64,000 nt of DNA. It comes from Fen-999 sp041480065. GTDB taxonomy: Bacteria > Pseudomonadota > Gammaproteobacteria > Burkholderiales > Rhodocyclaceae. Position 1 is the stretch's first letter; each line of letters begins with the position of its first letter. Location of the stretch: positions 1-64,000 of the forward strand of contig JBGOZF010000020.1 in assembly GCA_041480065.1 (NCBI GenBank), written 5' to 3'. The position numbers were made by a program, and so were the translations under genes. The notes under the pieces were generated by a model. That model saw only the letters and a program-made list of their open reading frames with translations. It was not told the origin of the DNA and made no database searches. Of this stretch, positions 32,072 through 41,729 are shown in pieces.

Positions 32072-32231
32072 GTTGTTTCTCCTTGTGGGGTGAGTTTGTG
32101 TCGAACCGTGCGGTCGCACGGCTCTTGGGCGCAGAATGTACGCCAGGCAATTCGGTCGGCATAGGATGCAATCGGCAATTGTCTGTTGCCAACGGGGCAA
32201 CGATCGCCGCTACGTCATGGGGAGCGCGAAA

Positions 32232-32768
32232 ATGACCAAACGTTCTTTCTCTCTGGCCAAGGTATATGGCCTGCTGGAACCGGGGCCGGTGGTATTGCTG
32301 TCCACCGCCCGCCGGGGCGAGATGGATGTGATGGCAATGTCCTGGCTGACGATGCTCGAGTTCGAGCCGCCGCTGGTCGGCTGCGTCGTCAGCAACCGCA
32401 ACCACAGTTTCGACCTGCTCAAGGCGACGCGCGAATGCGTCATCAACATACCGACATCAGAACTGGCGCAGAAGGTGGTCGCCTGCGGCAACAGCTCCGG
32501 ACGCCACGTCGACAAGTTCGCGGCCTTCGGCCTTACCCCGGTGCCGGCCTCATGCGTCGACGCACCGCTGATCGACGAGTGCTATGCCAGCCTCGAATGC
32601 CGGGTCGTCGACACGCGCATGGTGAACCGCTACTGCTTCTTCGTCCTGGAAGTGCTGAAGGCGTGGGTCGATCGCGGAGTGAAAGCGCCAGCCACGCTCC
32701 ATCACCGCGGACGCGGGGAATTCATCGTGGCCGGCGCCACCCTGCGCTTGCCTTCGAAGATGAAATAG
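32232..32768 (+). CDS. Flavin reductase-like domain protein
   Basis: A 178-aa protein of the flavin reductase-like, FMN-binding split-barrel family. Recognisable elements are YGLLEPGPVVLLSTARRGE, DVMAMSWLTMLEFEPPLVGCVVS, CVINIPTSELAQKV and GRHVDKFAAFGLTPVPA. Family members bind FMN and either supply reduced flavin or act on small substrates. Start ATG 32232 has GGGGAG 7 bases upstream; ATG 32217 is an in-frame alternative. It is followed, 35 bases later, by a DUF2721 gene. Confidence 0.86.
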   Translation: MTKRSFSLAKVYGLLEPGPVVLLSTARRGEMDVMAMSWLTMLEFEPPLVGCVVSNRNHSFDLLKATRECVINIPTSELAQKVVACGNSSGRHVDKFAAFGLTPVPASCVDAPLIDECYASLECRVVDTRMVNRYCFFVLEVLKAWVDRGVKAPATLHHRGRGEFIVAGATLRLPSKMK

Positions 32769-32803
32769 CCGCATCATTGCGCTTCGCACCAGGGGGATCC
32801 GCT

Positions 32804-33244
32804 TTGCAGGCACTTTCCGGCATTACCACCGTCGCCCATGTCATCCAGCTCGCGGTGGCACCGGTGTTCCTGCTCACCGGCGTCGGCGCGATCCTGTCCG
32901 TGCTGGTCAATCGCCTGGGGCGGGTGGTGGACCGCTTCCGTGCGCTGGAACGTGGCCTGCCGGAGGCGGGCACAGACGCGTTGGCTACGGCTCAGACCGA
33001 AATGTCCATCCTCGAGCGCCGTGCGCGCATGATCCACTGGGCGATCGGGTTCTGCACCGGTTGCGCGCTGCTGGTCTGTATCGTCATCGCCACGCTGTTC
33101 GTCGGCGCGATCACCGCAGCGGAAATGCCGGGCACCATCGCGACGCTGTTCATCACGGCCATGCTCCTGCTTGTCGCCGGGCTGCTCTGCTTCCTGCGCG
33201 AGATTGCGCTCGCCACCGGCAGCATCCATGTAACGCTGCGCTGA
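32804..33244 (+). CDS. DUF2721 membrane protein (TTG start)
   Basis: A 146-aa protein of the DUF2721 family with three hydrophobic segments (LAVAPVFLLTGVGAILSVLV; WAIGFCTGCALLVCIVIATLFVGAI; TLFITAMLLLVAGLLCFL) and the conserved NRLGRVVDRFRALE loop. There is no in-frame ATG before the first membrane helix. TTG 32804 has AGGGGGA 6 bases upstream and gives a product beginning at ALSGITTVAHVIQLA, the normal family N-terminus, so it is the likely start. Function unknown. Confidence 0.84.
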   Translation: MQALSGITTVAHVIQLAVAPVFLLTGVGAILSVLVNRLGRVVDRFRALERGLPEAGTDALATAQTEMSILERRARMIHWAIGFCTGCALLVCIVIATLFVGAITAAEMPGTIATLFITAMLLLVAGLLCFLREIALATGSIHVTLR

Positions 33245-33261
33245 GGCCGCCTTGGGCGGCC
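33245..33261. terminator. Hairpin between convergent genes, possible bidirectional terminator
   Basis: GGCCGCC-TTG-GGCGGCC forms a perfect 7-bp GC stem immediately after the DUF2721 stop and 17 bases before the convergent hemerythrin stop. No T-run follows, so termination efficiency is doubtful. Confidence 0.4.
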
Positions 33262-33278
33262 GACCGCGCTGCCGATGC

Positions 33279-33701
33279 CTACTTCGCCGCGGGATCTATC
33301 TTCGTCGCCAGCAGATGCGGCACGTACTTGCGGTCGGTGACGTCGATGTGGTTCGATAGCCAGGACTCGATGAACTTGTGCAACTGGGTGGCGATGTCGG
33401 GGTCGAGCAGCCGCTGCTGGAACTGGGTGAGTTGCTTGCGCAGGCGCTGGTGCTCGGCGACATGGGCGGCGAGATCCGGGTAGCGGTGCATGCGCATCAG
33501 GCTTTCCTCGATGGCGAAATGCACGTTGGCGTAATTGGTCATCTGGCTCAGCGCATCGCGTGCCGCTTCGTAGCTGTAGCCTTTGCCGGAGTTCTCCTCC
33601 AGCTTGGCGAGCATCATGAACAACTCGCGGTGCTGGGCGTCGATCTCGGCGATGCCGATCTCATAACTTTTGCGGGGCTCGGGGGGCGGGGACTTGGCCA
33701 T
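33279..33701 (-). CDS. Bacteriohemerythrin (non-heme diiron O2-binding protein)
   Basis: A 140-aa hemerythrin. The diiron ligand pattern is intact: His24 in DAQHRELF, His61 and Glu65 in HFAIEESLM, His80/His84 in AHVAEHQRL, and His118 with Asp123 in SNHIDVTDRKY. Stand-alone bacteriohemerythrins store or deliver oxygen or sense it. I place the start at ATG 33701; longer in-frame options (ATG 33734 or further) add residues not typical of the family. It converges on the DUF2721 gene. Confidence 0.93.
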   Translation of the reverse strand: MAKSPPPEPRKSYEIGIAEIDAQHRELFMMLAKLEENSGKGYSYEAARDALSQMTNYANVHFAIEESLMRMHRYPDLAAHVAEHQRLRKQLTQFQQRLLDPDIATQLHKFIESWLSNHIDVTDRKYVPHLLATKIDPAAK

Positions 33702-33798
33702 GGGGGAAACGTCTGGTTGAGGAAATGAAAGCATAGCCGAGATCGGCGCGGCCGGTGGTGTCGGGGAGCAACCATACGTCATGCACGGGCGCGGCAAG

Positions 33799-35115
33799 CT
33801 ACTGGCCCGCCGGGATCGGCAGCGTCACGCGGGCAGCCAGCCCGCCTTGCGGGCGATTTTCCAGCACGACCCGCCATCCGTTTGCCTGCGCCAGTTGCCG
33901 GACGATGGCGAGTCCGAGCCCGGTGCCGCCGGTTGCCGGATTGCGCGATACGTCGACCCGGTGAAACGGCCGGAACACTGCTTCGAGCTGATCGTCTGGA
34001 ATTCCCGGGCCGCCGTCGAGCACCTCGACATGCAACTCGGCATCGCACCGTTGGGCTCTCAGTTCCAGCGGGGTTCCGCGACCGTGATGCACCGCGTTCT
34101 CGACCAGGTTTGCCAGAACGCGCCGCAGGGCTCTCGCCGGCGCGTTCACGATCAGGTGGTCGGCGTTGCACGAGATCTTCGCGCCGCCCTCCTCGGCCAG
34201 ACTCGCCAGGTCTTCCAGGGTTTCGGCGATATCCACGGCTTCCAGTTCCTCTTGCCCCAGGCCTCGCGCCAGGTCCAGCATGTCGCCGACGAGCTGGTTC
34301 ATTTCGACCACATCGTTTTCGAGGCGTTCGATCCACTTTGGTTCCGGCCGCCGCTGCAGCATCTCTAGAGCGAGCCGCATGCGCGCCAGCGGTGTTCTCA
34401 GGTCGTGCGACAGCCCGGCCAGCAGGGTCGTGCGAGCATCGAGCAGTTCTCGGATCTGGCGCGCCAGGTGGTTGAATCGTTCCGCCAGCGCCGCCAGTTC
34501 CCGTGGTCCGGTCTCGGGCAGCAGCCCGGGCGTCTCGCCGCGGCCCAGCGATGCGGCAGCCACAGCGAAACGGTCGAGCGGCGCCACGGTGCGCCTTGCC
34601 AGCCACATCGCGGCCAAAATCGCGAAAAGCAGTCCTGCGCCGAGCGTGATCATGGCGGCGGCCAGGGGCCTCGTACCGACGCGGTTATGGGCGAAGCCCA
34701 GCCAGACAGGACCGCTGCCGCTTGGCAGCATTACCCAATGCCAGGTTTCGCCCTGCCGGAAACTACTGGAGAGCGAGATGGCGGCGCCGACACGCTCGGA
34801 CAGGTGCGCTTCGAGTTCCTGGGCATAGGGACCGTGCCAATCGACCGGCTTCGTGTCGGCAGGCTCGTCCGGGACCAGGATCAACTGGTGCGCGGTTTCC
34901 AGTTCCTGCGCGAACACCGGCCGGGTCTCCGGCGGCAGTTCGCTCCAGGTCTGCGCGGAGATCACCATCAGGCTCGCGAGATCGCCGGCGGCCTGCCTGG
35001 CCATGGGCAGCATCAGCAGCAATACAACGGCAGCGGCGATCAGCAGCTCGAAGACGACGAACACCGCGGTCAGGCGCAGGGCATTTTGCTGGAACAGGCT
35101 CAGGCTCGGCCGCAA
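33799..35115 (-). CDS. EnvZ-type sensor histidine kinase
   Basis: A 438-aa membrane kinase. Two membrane segments (TAVFVVFELLIAAAVVLLLMLP and AAAMITLGAGLLFAILAAMWLA) flank a ~110-residue periplasmic sensor domain. HAMP (about 170-222), HisKA with LLAGLSHDLRTPLARMRLAL (His237) and HATPase with DGGPGIPDDQLEAVFRPFHRVD and GTGLGLAIVRQLAQANG follow. The DLRTPLAR H-box is EnvZ-like. It is 8 bases downstream of its response regulator gene. The signal is unknown. Confidence 0.93.
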   Translation of the reverse strand: MRPSLSLFQQNALRLTAVFVVFELLIAAAVVLLLMLPMARQAAGDLASLMVISAQTWSELPPETRPVFAQELETAHQLILVPDEPADTKPVDWHGPYAQELEAHLSERVGAAISLSSSFRQGETWHWVMLPSGSGPVWLGFAHNRVGTRPLAAAMITLGAGLLFAILAAMWLARRTVAPLDRFAVAAASLGRGETPGLLPETGPRELAALAERFNHLARQIRELLDARTTLLAGLSHDLRTPLARMRLALEMLQRRPEPKWIERLENDVVEMNQLVGDMLDLARGLGQEELEAVDIAETLEDLASLAEEGGAKISCNADHLIVNAPARALRRVLANLVENAVHHGRGTPLELRAQRCDAELHVEVLDGGPGIPDDQLEAVFRPFHRVDVSRNPATGGTGLGLAIVRQLAQANGWRVVLENRPQGGLAARVTLPIPAGQ

Positions 35116-35123
35116 GACGGTAC

Positions 35124-35834
35124 CTACGATTCGTTGCCGCGGAGATTGAACAAGTAGCCCTCGCCGCGCACGGTGCGTATATAGACGGGATTTGCCGGAT
35201 CGGGCTCGATCTTCCGGCGCAGGCGGCCGACGCGGATATCCACGGTGCGATCGAACGGCTCCCGCTCGTAACCCTTCAGCAGCTCAAGCAGCATGTCGCG
35301 GCTTAGCACACGATTCGGCCGCTCCACGAATACCTTCAGCAGATCAAATTCCGCGCCCGACAGGCCGATATCGATACCGTCGCGCAGCAGCCGCCGCGAC
35401 GCCAGTTCCAGCAGGTAGGGGCCGAACAGATGCCGCTCCTTGGCGGTCTGGGTATGTTCGACCGATTGGCTGCGCCGAAGCAAGGCGCGCAGCCTGGCGA
35501 GCATCTCCCGCGGGCTGAATGGTTTCGCCAGATAATCGTCAGCACCCACCTCGAGACCGACGACGCGGTCGATCTCCTCGCCGCGCGCCGACAACATCAG
35601 GATCGGCACCATGGACCGTGCGCGCAGTCCGCGAGTCAGCGCCAGCCCATCCTCGCCGGGCAGCATGAGATCGAGCACGATCGCGTCCGGCATCGCCTGG
35701 TCGATCGCGCGCCGCATCTCGGTACCGTCAGCGGCGAGGTCGACCTTGAACCCGTTGTCGGCCAGGTAGGCCGAGAGCAATTCCCGCAGGGCCGGGTCGT
35801 CGTCGACCACCAGAATTCTGTCGGTGTGGAGCAT
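35124..35834 (-). CDS. OmpR-family response regulator
   Basis: A 236-aa regulator with a receiver (VVDDDPALRELL; phospho-acceptor Asp55 in VLDLMLPGEDG; KPFSPREMLARLRALLRR) and a winged-helix domain (LSGAEFDLLKVFVERPNRVLSRDMLLELLKG, FDRTVDIRVGRLRRKIE). The GYEREPFDRTVDIRVGRLR segment is typical of OmpR-subfamily partners of EnvZ-type kinases. Start ATG 35834 gives a normal N-terminus. Its upstream region, shared with two secreted-protein genes, holds three 10-bp phased repeats that are candidate binding sites. Confidence 0.93.
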   Translation of the reverse strand: MLHTDRILVVDDDPALRELLSAYLADNGFKVDLAADGTEMRRAIDQAMPDAIVLDLMLPGEDGLALTRGLRARSMVPILMLSARGEEIDRVVGLEVGADDYLAKPFSPREMLARLRALLRRSQSVEHTQTAKERHLFGPYLLELASRRLLRDGIDIGLSGAEFDLLKVFVERPNRVLSRDMLLELLKGYEREPFDRTVDIRVGRLRRKIEPDPANPVYIRTVRGEGYLFNLRGNES

Positions 35835-35884
35835 AGGCGTAGTGTAGTCCCCGTCGTCGCCGGCCGTTCGACCGGCGACCGGGC

Positions 35885-35909
35885 GATACAAACCGATACC
35901 GATTGCTAC
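35885..35909. promoter_or_regulatory. Three 10-bp phased repeats, candidate response-regulator binding site
   Basis: GATAC (35885-35889), GATAC (35895-35899) and GCTAC (35905-35909) recur at exactly 10-base steps in the divergent region between the OmpR-type regulator gene and the first small secreted-protein gene. Helical-phase direct repeats are typical of OmpR-family DNA binding. Placement between the two-component system and its probable targets supports the reading; there is no direct proof. Confidence 0.5.
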
Positions 35910-35994
35910 CGTCGCGACGTCGGCCGGAAACAAGCGCGGCCGAGAATGCCTATTGTCAAAGTTCCGCGAGGCCCGGCCTCAAAGGCAGCGAACC

Positions 35995-36339
35995 ATGAAC
36001 AAGCTATCTCTCATCGTCTTGATGATTACGCAGATCGCGTCGGTTATTGCCTGGGCGGCAGATGTCGCACCGGCACGGGAGGCGGCCGAGGCGACCGCGC
36101 AGGCCGGAGCCGGCCCGACGCAGGCGTCGGGTGCCGCCGCGCCGCCAGCGGCGAGGCCCGGCCAGCCCGTAGCCGGGGGCTGCCGGGGTAACTCTGGCTG
36201 CTCAGGTGGCCGGGGCTGCGGCAATGGCGGCCCACCTTACGGGGCGGGCTACGAAGCGAGGCGGCAGTCGGGCGGCTTCTCAGGCCCCGGCCGCGGAATG
36301 GGTCGGAACGGAGGCCGTGGCGCCGGCTGCGGCCGTTGA
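35995..36339 (+). CDS. Small secreted Gly/Cys-rich protein
   Basis: A 114-aa protein with a signal peptide (MNKLSLIVLMITQIASVIAWAAD), an Ala-rich linker, then a Gly- and Cys-rich region (about 60-114: GGCRGNSGCSGGRGCGNGG and GRGMGRNGGRGAGCGR). No domain is recognised. It lies opposite an EnvZ/OmpR-type system with phased repeats between, and 36 bases upstream of another small secreted protein gene. The Cys pattern (Cys spaced by 5-6 residues) could bind metal, but this is speculation. Confidence 0.62.
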   Translation: MNKLSLIVLMITQIASVIAWAADVAPAREAAEATAQAGAGPTQASGAAAPPAARPGQPVAGGCRGNSGCSGGRGCGNGGPPYGAGYEARRQSGGFSGPGRGMGRNGGRGAGCGR

Positions 36340-36375
36340 TCAGGACGAAGTTGACGTACCAACTGGAGGTTCATC

Positions 36376-36741
36376 ATGACGACACTGCTGAAGAAACTGC
36401 TGATCCCGATGGTCGCCGCGCTGGCGATGACGACCGCGGCCATGGCGCAACCCGGACCTGGCATGGGCGGGGGGCCGGGCATGGGGCGGATGGGCGGCGG
36501 CGGACCGGGTGCCAATTGGCAGGGGAACCGCGCAAATACGCCCGGCTTCGCGTTGATGACGCCGCAGGAGCGAAGCGAGCATCAGAATCGGATGCGTTCG
36601 ATGCAAACCTACGACGAATGCGTCGCCTACACCGGCGAACATCACGCGCAAATGGCTGCGAGGGCGAAGGAGAAGGGCATCACGCTGCCGGCACCGCGCA
36701 GTCCGTGCGAGATGATGAAGGCCCGTGGACGGATCAAGTAA
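36376..36741 (+). CDS. Small secreted Met/Gly-rich protein
   Basis: A 121-aa protein: signal peptide (MTTLLKKLLIPMVAALAMTTAAMA, cleavage likely after AMA), a Met-Gly-Pro low-complexity stretch (PGPGMGGGPGMGRMGGGGPG) and a conserved-looking C-terminal half (TPQERSEHQNRMRSMQTYDE, CVAYTGEHHAQMAARAKEKG, SPCEMMKARG). A GGAGG-like site precedes ATG 36376. Its Met and His content (GEHHAQM; HQNRM) resembles periplasmic metal-handling proteins such as those in copper or cobalt operons, but the family is unassigned. It probably belongs to the regulon of the adjacent two-component system. Confidence 0.7.
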   Translation: MTTLLKKLLIPMVAALAMTTAAMAQPGPGMGGGPGMGRMGGGGPGANWQGNRANTPGFALMTPQERSEHQNRMRSMQTYDECVAYTGEHHAQMAARAKEKGITLPAPRSPCEMMKARGRIK

Positions 36742-36780
36742 GCGTGAGCCGGTGCGCTGCGGCCGACCGGTGGCAGTCCG

Positions 36781-37571
<791 letters not shown>

Positions 37572-37572
<1 letters not shown>

Positions 37573-38387
37573 CAGTGTTCCAGGCCGCGATGCCAGCGCA
37601 GCAGGTGGTTGTTCAGGCGGCTGACGCCGGTGTCGATGGCCAGGCCGATGAGGCCGATGGTAATCATGCCGGCGATGATCTTGTCCGACCACATGAACTC
37701 GCGCGCTTCGAGGATGCGGAAGCCGAGGCCGTCGTTGACCGCGATCATCTCCGAGACGATGACGACGATGAAGGCGGTGCCGATGCCGATGCGCACGCCG
37801 GCCAGGATGTAGGGCGTGGCGGCGGGGAGGATGACGCGGGTGAACATCGTCCACTGCCGAACGCCCAGGTTGCGGGCGGCGCGCAGGTAGATGCCGTCGA
37901 CGTTGCGTACGCCGGCGATGGTGTTCATCAACACCGGGAAGAAGGCGCCGATGGCGATCAGGAACAGCGACGGCGGGTTGCCGAGCCCGAACCACAGGAT
38001 GGCGAGCGGAATGTAGGCGATGGGCGGAATCGGCCGCAGGATCTGCACCAGCGGGTTGAACAACTCGTAGACGCGTGCGTTGGCGCCCATCACCAGGCCG
38101 AGCGGCAATGCCAGGCCGGCGCCGATCAGGAAGCCGGCGATGACGCGAAAGAGGCTCGAATAGGCGTCGTGCGGCAGTTCGCCGGAGACGAGCCAGACGA
38201 GGTAGCTGCCGGCCGCCGGGTCGTAGGGCTGGCCCGGTATCAGGTAGGCCCACCATTTGAGCGCCACGGCAGTCGGCGCCGGCAGTACCACTGGCGAGAA
38301 GAACCCGGCCCGGGAACAGGCCTCCCAGACCAGGATCACGATGGCCGGCACCAGGATGCCGCGGAGAAAGGCTTTCAGCTTCTGCAT
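37572..38387 (-). CDS. ABC transporter permease (SsuC/TauC type)
   Basis: A 271-aa inner-membrane permease with an N-terminal helix (GILVPAIVILVWEACS) and a BPD-transport domain; the EAA-like loop reads EYLRAARNLGVRQW in variant form (IYLRAARNLGVRQWTMFTRV). The PIPPIAYIPLAILWFGLG motif is typical of nitrate/sulfonate/taurine permeases. Start ATG 38387 has GGAG 8 bases upstream. It lies 17 bases downstream of the substrate-binding protein gene. Confidence 0.93.
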
Positions 38388-38404
38388 CGCTTTCTCCGCC
38401 TTGG

Positions 38405-39385
38405 CTACTTCACGTTGAGATCGGCCTTGGCCTTCTGCAACAAGTCGAGCTTGACCCACTCGGCCGCCTTGGGCGGCTTGGCCATGCGGCCGACGCCGTA
38501 CTTGTTCATGAAATCGGTGGTGATGTCGATGTGCTCGGGCGTGACGTCGTACGTGTAGGCCGCGTTGCCCAGCGCGTCGCGGAATTCCTCGGGCGTGATC
38601 TGGCCCTTGAACATCTGCTCGCGCACGTATTTCTCGGCCAGTACCGGGTCCTTCCTGAACAGCGCCGTGGTCTCGACAAAGCACTTCATCAAGCGCTGGG
38701 CGACGTCCTTCTTTTCGTTGTACATCTTCTCGGTCATCACCAGCAGGCGCACGGGTTCGCCCATGGCCGTGTCGTAGGGCTTCTTGATCTCGACGCCGAA
38801 CTTCTTGTTGATCGCCTGCGACGACTGCGGCTCGCTTTGGCACATGGCGTCGATCTGTTTGGCCGCCAACGCCTGGTTGAGGTCGGCGAAAGCCAGGAAG
38901 ACGATCTGCACGTCCTTGCCCGGCTTGTCGGCCCAGGTCAGGCCGGTCTTTTCCAACTCGGCGTAGAGCAGCAGTTCCTGCGCGCCGCCGCGGGTGACGC
39001 CGACTTTCTTGCCCTTGAGGTCCTGCATCGACTTGATGCCGGCGTCGACGCCGGCGACGATGCGCGCGCCGCCCTTGGCGAAGCCGGCGACGGTGTAGAT
39101 CGGCACGCCGTTGGCCCGGCCGGAAATGGCGCCGTCGGAGGCCAGCGCCGCGATGTCGATCTCGCCGGCGACGATCGCCGGCATGATTTCCGGACCCTTG
39201 GCGAACATGCGTTCCTCGACTTTCAGGTTGTACTTGCCGCAGGTTTCCTTCATGTAGGACACCGCCCCGTAGTGGGCGAACTTGAGGTTGCCGAGCCGGA
39301 CCACATCTTCGGCCTGAGCCGCGAGGGGGACGACAAAAGTGATAGCCGCCAGCAGGGCGGATCGCGCGGATTCGTACATGAGCAT
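38405..39385 (-). CDS. ABC transporter periplasmic substrate-binding protein (NMT1/SsuA-like)
   Basis: A 326-aa periplasmic protein: signal peptide (ALLAAITFVVPLAAQAED), then an NMT1/SsuA-like fold with KFAHYGAVSYMKETCGKYNL, GEIDIAALASDGAISGRANG, LKGKKVGVTRGGAQELLL and CQSEPQSSQAINKKFG. The ligand is not deducible; relatives bind sulfonates, taurine, nitrate, thiamin precursors or aromatics. No sulfonate or nitrate metabolic gene is adjacent. It leads the importer operon. Confidence 0.9.
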   Translation of the reverse strand: MLMYESARSALLAAITFVVPLAAQAEDVVRLGNLKFAHYGAVSYMKETCGKYNLKVEERMFAKGPEIMPAIVAGEIDIAALASDGAISGRANGVPIYTVAGFAKGGARIVAGVDAGIKSMQDLKGKKVGVTRGGAQELLLYAELEKTGLTWADKPGKDVQIVFLAFADLNQALAAKQIDAMCQSEPQSSQAINKKFGVEIKKPYDTAMGEPVRLLVMTEKMYNEKKDVAQRLMKCFVETTALFRKDPVLAEKYVREQMFKGQITPEEFRDALGNAAYTYDVTPEHIDITTDFMNKYGVGRMAKPPKAAEWVKLDLLQKAKADLNVK

Positions 39386-39619
39386 CTTCTCCCGAAAGTC
39401 TTAGGTCTGGCCGCTCCGCAGTCGCGGATGTTCGCAGGCGAAATGTGGGGCATTCCTCGTGGAATGGCAATACCCCTCGTTCCTGCCGCCTTGCCTGCTT
39501 GCCGAAATTCGGTATCCGGGCCGACCAGATCGACCTATGCTGGATTTGGGCTATGGCATGCGCACGGTGGGCCGGTACAACTTCTTGAGCTCGGGGCATC
39601 GATGGAAAGAGGCAGGACG

Positions 39620-40447
39620 ATGAACAGTCGATCGACAGGGGCTCGGCGGAAGCGTTGGGTGCTGCTGGCGATCATGCTGCTGGCCGCCACGTCCTTCCTC
39701 TCTCCCGCTCTGGCGGAGGGCAGAAGTTGCGCGCTGCCTGTCCTCGTCTACCACCGCTTCGGTCCATCGGCCGTCGACAGCATGACGGTGCGTACGTCGC
39801 AGTTCGAGGCGCAGCTCAAGTACCTGCGCGACAACGGCTACCGCGTGGTGCCGCTTCGTGCGGTCGTCGACTGCCTGAAGGACCAGGGCGCCGACTTGCC
39901 CGACAAGGCGGTCGCGATCACCGTGGATGATGGCCATCGCACCGTCTACACGGACATGCTGCCCCTGATCCGGCGATATCGGATCCCCGTCACCGCCTTC
40001 ATCTATCCTTCGGCGATCTCCAACGCGAGTTACGCCATGACCTGGGAACAACTTCCTCAGTTGATCGGCACCGGCTTCTTCGATGTCCAGTCGCACACCT
40101 ACTGGCATCCGAACTTCAAGGTCGAGAAGAAGCGCCTCGGTGCCGACGAATACCGCATGCTGGTCCGCAGCCAGTTGGAAAAGAGCCGGCGCGTCCTCAG
40201 GGAACGACTGGGTGTCGATGCGGACATGATCGCCTGGCCCTTCGGCATCTACGACGACGATCTCGGCCGCGAAGCCAGGGCCCAGGGATACGTGGCCGGA
40301 TTCACCATCGAACGGCGCGCCGTCCGTGCCGGCGACGACCCCATGGCGCTGCCGCGCTACCTGATGGTCGACTCCCTCGGACTGCGCGGATTCTCAAGCT
40401 TGATCGAAGAAGGCGCAGGGCACAGGACCAATCATGGCAAACCTTGA
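39620..40447 (+). CDS. Secreted polysaccharide deacetylase (NodB homology)
   Basis: A 275-aa protein with an N-terminal signal sequence (RKRWVLLAIMLLAATSFLSPALAEG) and a NodB domain. Catalytic motif 1 is ITVDDGHRTVY (Asp-Asp) and the metal-binding H-x3-H is SHTYWHPNF; WPFGIYDDDL matches the later WPYG-type motif of PgaB-like deacetylases. It would de-N-acetylate an envelope glycan such as PNAG or peptidoglycan. ATG 39620 has AGAGG 7 bases upstream. Its 3' end overlaps the next gene by 14 bases, forming an operon with two other glycan-active genes. Confidence 0.9.
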   Translation: MNSRSTGARRKRWVLLAIMLLAATSFLSPALAEGRSCALPVLVYHRFGPSAVDSMTVRTSQFEAQLKYLRDNGYRVVPLRAVVDCLKDQGADLPDKAVAITVDDGHRTVYTDMLPLIRRYRIPVTAFIYPSAISNASYAMTWEQLPQLIGTGFFDVQSHTYWHPNFKVEKKRLGADEYRMLVRSQLEKSRRVLRERLGVDADMIAWPFGIYDDDLGREARAQGYVAGFTIERRAVRAGDDPMALPRYLMVDSLGLRGFSSLIEEGAGHRTNHGKP

Positions 40448-41729
40448 ACGCTTCTTGGTACTGGCACTCCTGGTCTTGCTCCTCTGGTCCGGTGGCGCTC
40501 TGGCGCTCAATGGCCGAGTCATCGACGGCGTCAGCGGCAAGCCGATCGCCGACGCCATCGTCACCGCCGACAAGTCGGTCGTGCGCACCGACGGCCAGGG
40601 CAAATACCGTCTCGGCATCACCGCCGGGCGCGTCGCCGCCCGCGCCTACGGCTATCGGCAGGCCGCGGCAACGGTCGCCGGCCAGCCGCCGCGCGTGGCG
40701 GACATTGCCCTGATGCCGTTCCGGCCCAAGGCCTTGTACCTCTCGTTCTATGGCATCGGCGATCGCAAGTTGCGCCAGGCCGCCCTCGACCTGGCGACGA
40801 GCACCGAGATCAACGCGCTGGTCATCGACGTCAAGGGCGATCGCGGCATGATTCCCTACCGCAGCCATGTCGCGCTGGCCGCCGAGGTCGGCGCGCAGAA
40901 GATCATCACGGTCAGGAATATCGAGGAACAGATCCGCCTCCTCAAGGACCGAAACCTGTACCTGATCGCGCGCATCGTCGTCTTCAAGGACTCGCTGCTC
41001 GCAGTCGCGCGGCCCGAGCTTGCGGTGAAGACGGCCGGCGGCCGCCTGTGGCGGGATCGCGAGGGCCTCGCCTGGGTCGACCCGTTCCGCCGGGAGGTGT
41101 GGGACTACGCGATTGCCGTGGCCGTCGAGGCGGCCGCGCTCGGCTTCGACGAGATCCAGTTCGACTATGTGCGTTTTCCCGATGCAACCGGCCTGTCGTT
41201 TTCGCGACCCAACACGGAAGCCAGCCGTGTCGGCGCCATTTCCGGATTCTTCGCCGCGGCGCGCGAGGCGCTGGCGCCCTACAACGTCTTTGTGGCCGGA
41301 GACATATTCGGCTACGTGTGCTGGAATCTGGATGACACCGCGATCGGTCAGCGGCTCGATGATCTGACCGGCCAGCTCGATTACATTTCGCCCATGCTCT
41401 ATCCTTCCGGCTTCCAGTTCGGCATTCCCGGTTGCCGCAACCCGGTGGCCCACCCGCGGGAGATCGTCAGCGAGACCCTGGCCCGCGCGGCCCAGCGCTC
41501 CGGCCTGCCGGGCGTGAGATTCCGGCCCTGGCTGCAGGCGTTCAAGGACTACGCCTTCGGCGGCCGACAGTTCGGCGCCGCCGAGATCCGCGCCCAGATC
41601 GATGCTGCCGAAAACTCCGGCAGCGACGGCTGGATGCTCTGGAATCCCCACAACCGCTACACGAGCGACGGACTCAAGAGCAGGCCGGCCCCAGCCCCGG
41701 CGCCACCGGCCGGGCCCCAGCCCCGATGA
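40434..41729 (+). CDS. Putative glycoside hydrolase (DUF4015/COG1306) with an N-terminal carboxypeptidase-regulatory-like domain
   Basis: A 431-aa exported protein. It has a signal segment (FLVLALLVLLLWSGGALAL), a short beta-sandwich (about 26-85: GRVIDGVSGKPIADAIVTAD, SVVRTDGQGKYRL) and a TIM-barrel-like region typical of DUF4015: INALVIDVKGDRGMIPYRS, LYLIARIVVFKD, FDEIQFDYVRFPD, VFVAGDIFGYVCW and LDYISPMLYPS. The conserved Asp/Glu pair at EIQFDYVRFPD is the probable catalytic site. The tail is Pro-rich (PAPAPAPPAGPQPR). It overlaps the deacetylase (14 bases) and the next gene (4 bases). Confidence 0.88.
   Translation: MANLERFLVLALLVLLLWSGGALALNGRVIDGVSGKPIADAIVTADKSVVRTDGQGKYRLGITAGRVAARAYGYRQAAATVAGQPPRVADIALMPFRPKALYLSFYGIGDRKLRQAALDLATSTEINALVIDVKGDRGMIPYRSHVALAAEVGAQKIITVRNIEEQIRLLKDRNLYLIARIVVFKDSLLAVARPELAVKTAGGRLWRDREGLAWVDPFRREVWDYAIAVAVEAAALGFDEIQFDYVRFPDATGLSFSRPNTEASRVGAISGFFAAAREALAPYNVFVAGDIFGYVCWNLDDTAIGQRLDDLTGQLDYISPMLYPSGFQFGIPGCRNPVAHPREIVSETLARAAQRSGLPGVRFRPWLQAFKDYAFGGRQFGAAEIRAQIDAAENSGSDGWMLWNPHNRYTSDGLKSRPAPAPAPPAGPQPR

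Noticed and set aside
36742..36780. Terminator between the Met/Gly-rich protein gene and the ABC operon
   Set aside because: Only a five-base CCGGT/ACCGG pairing with a long loop is visible.
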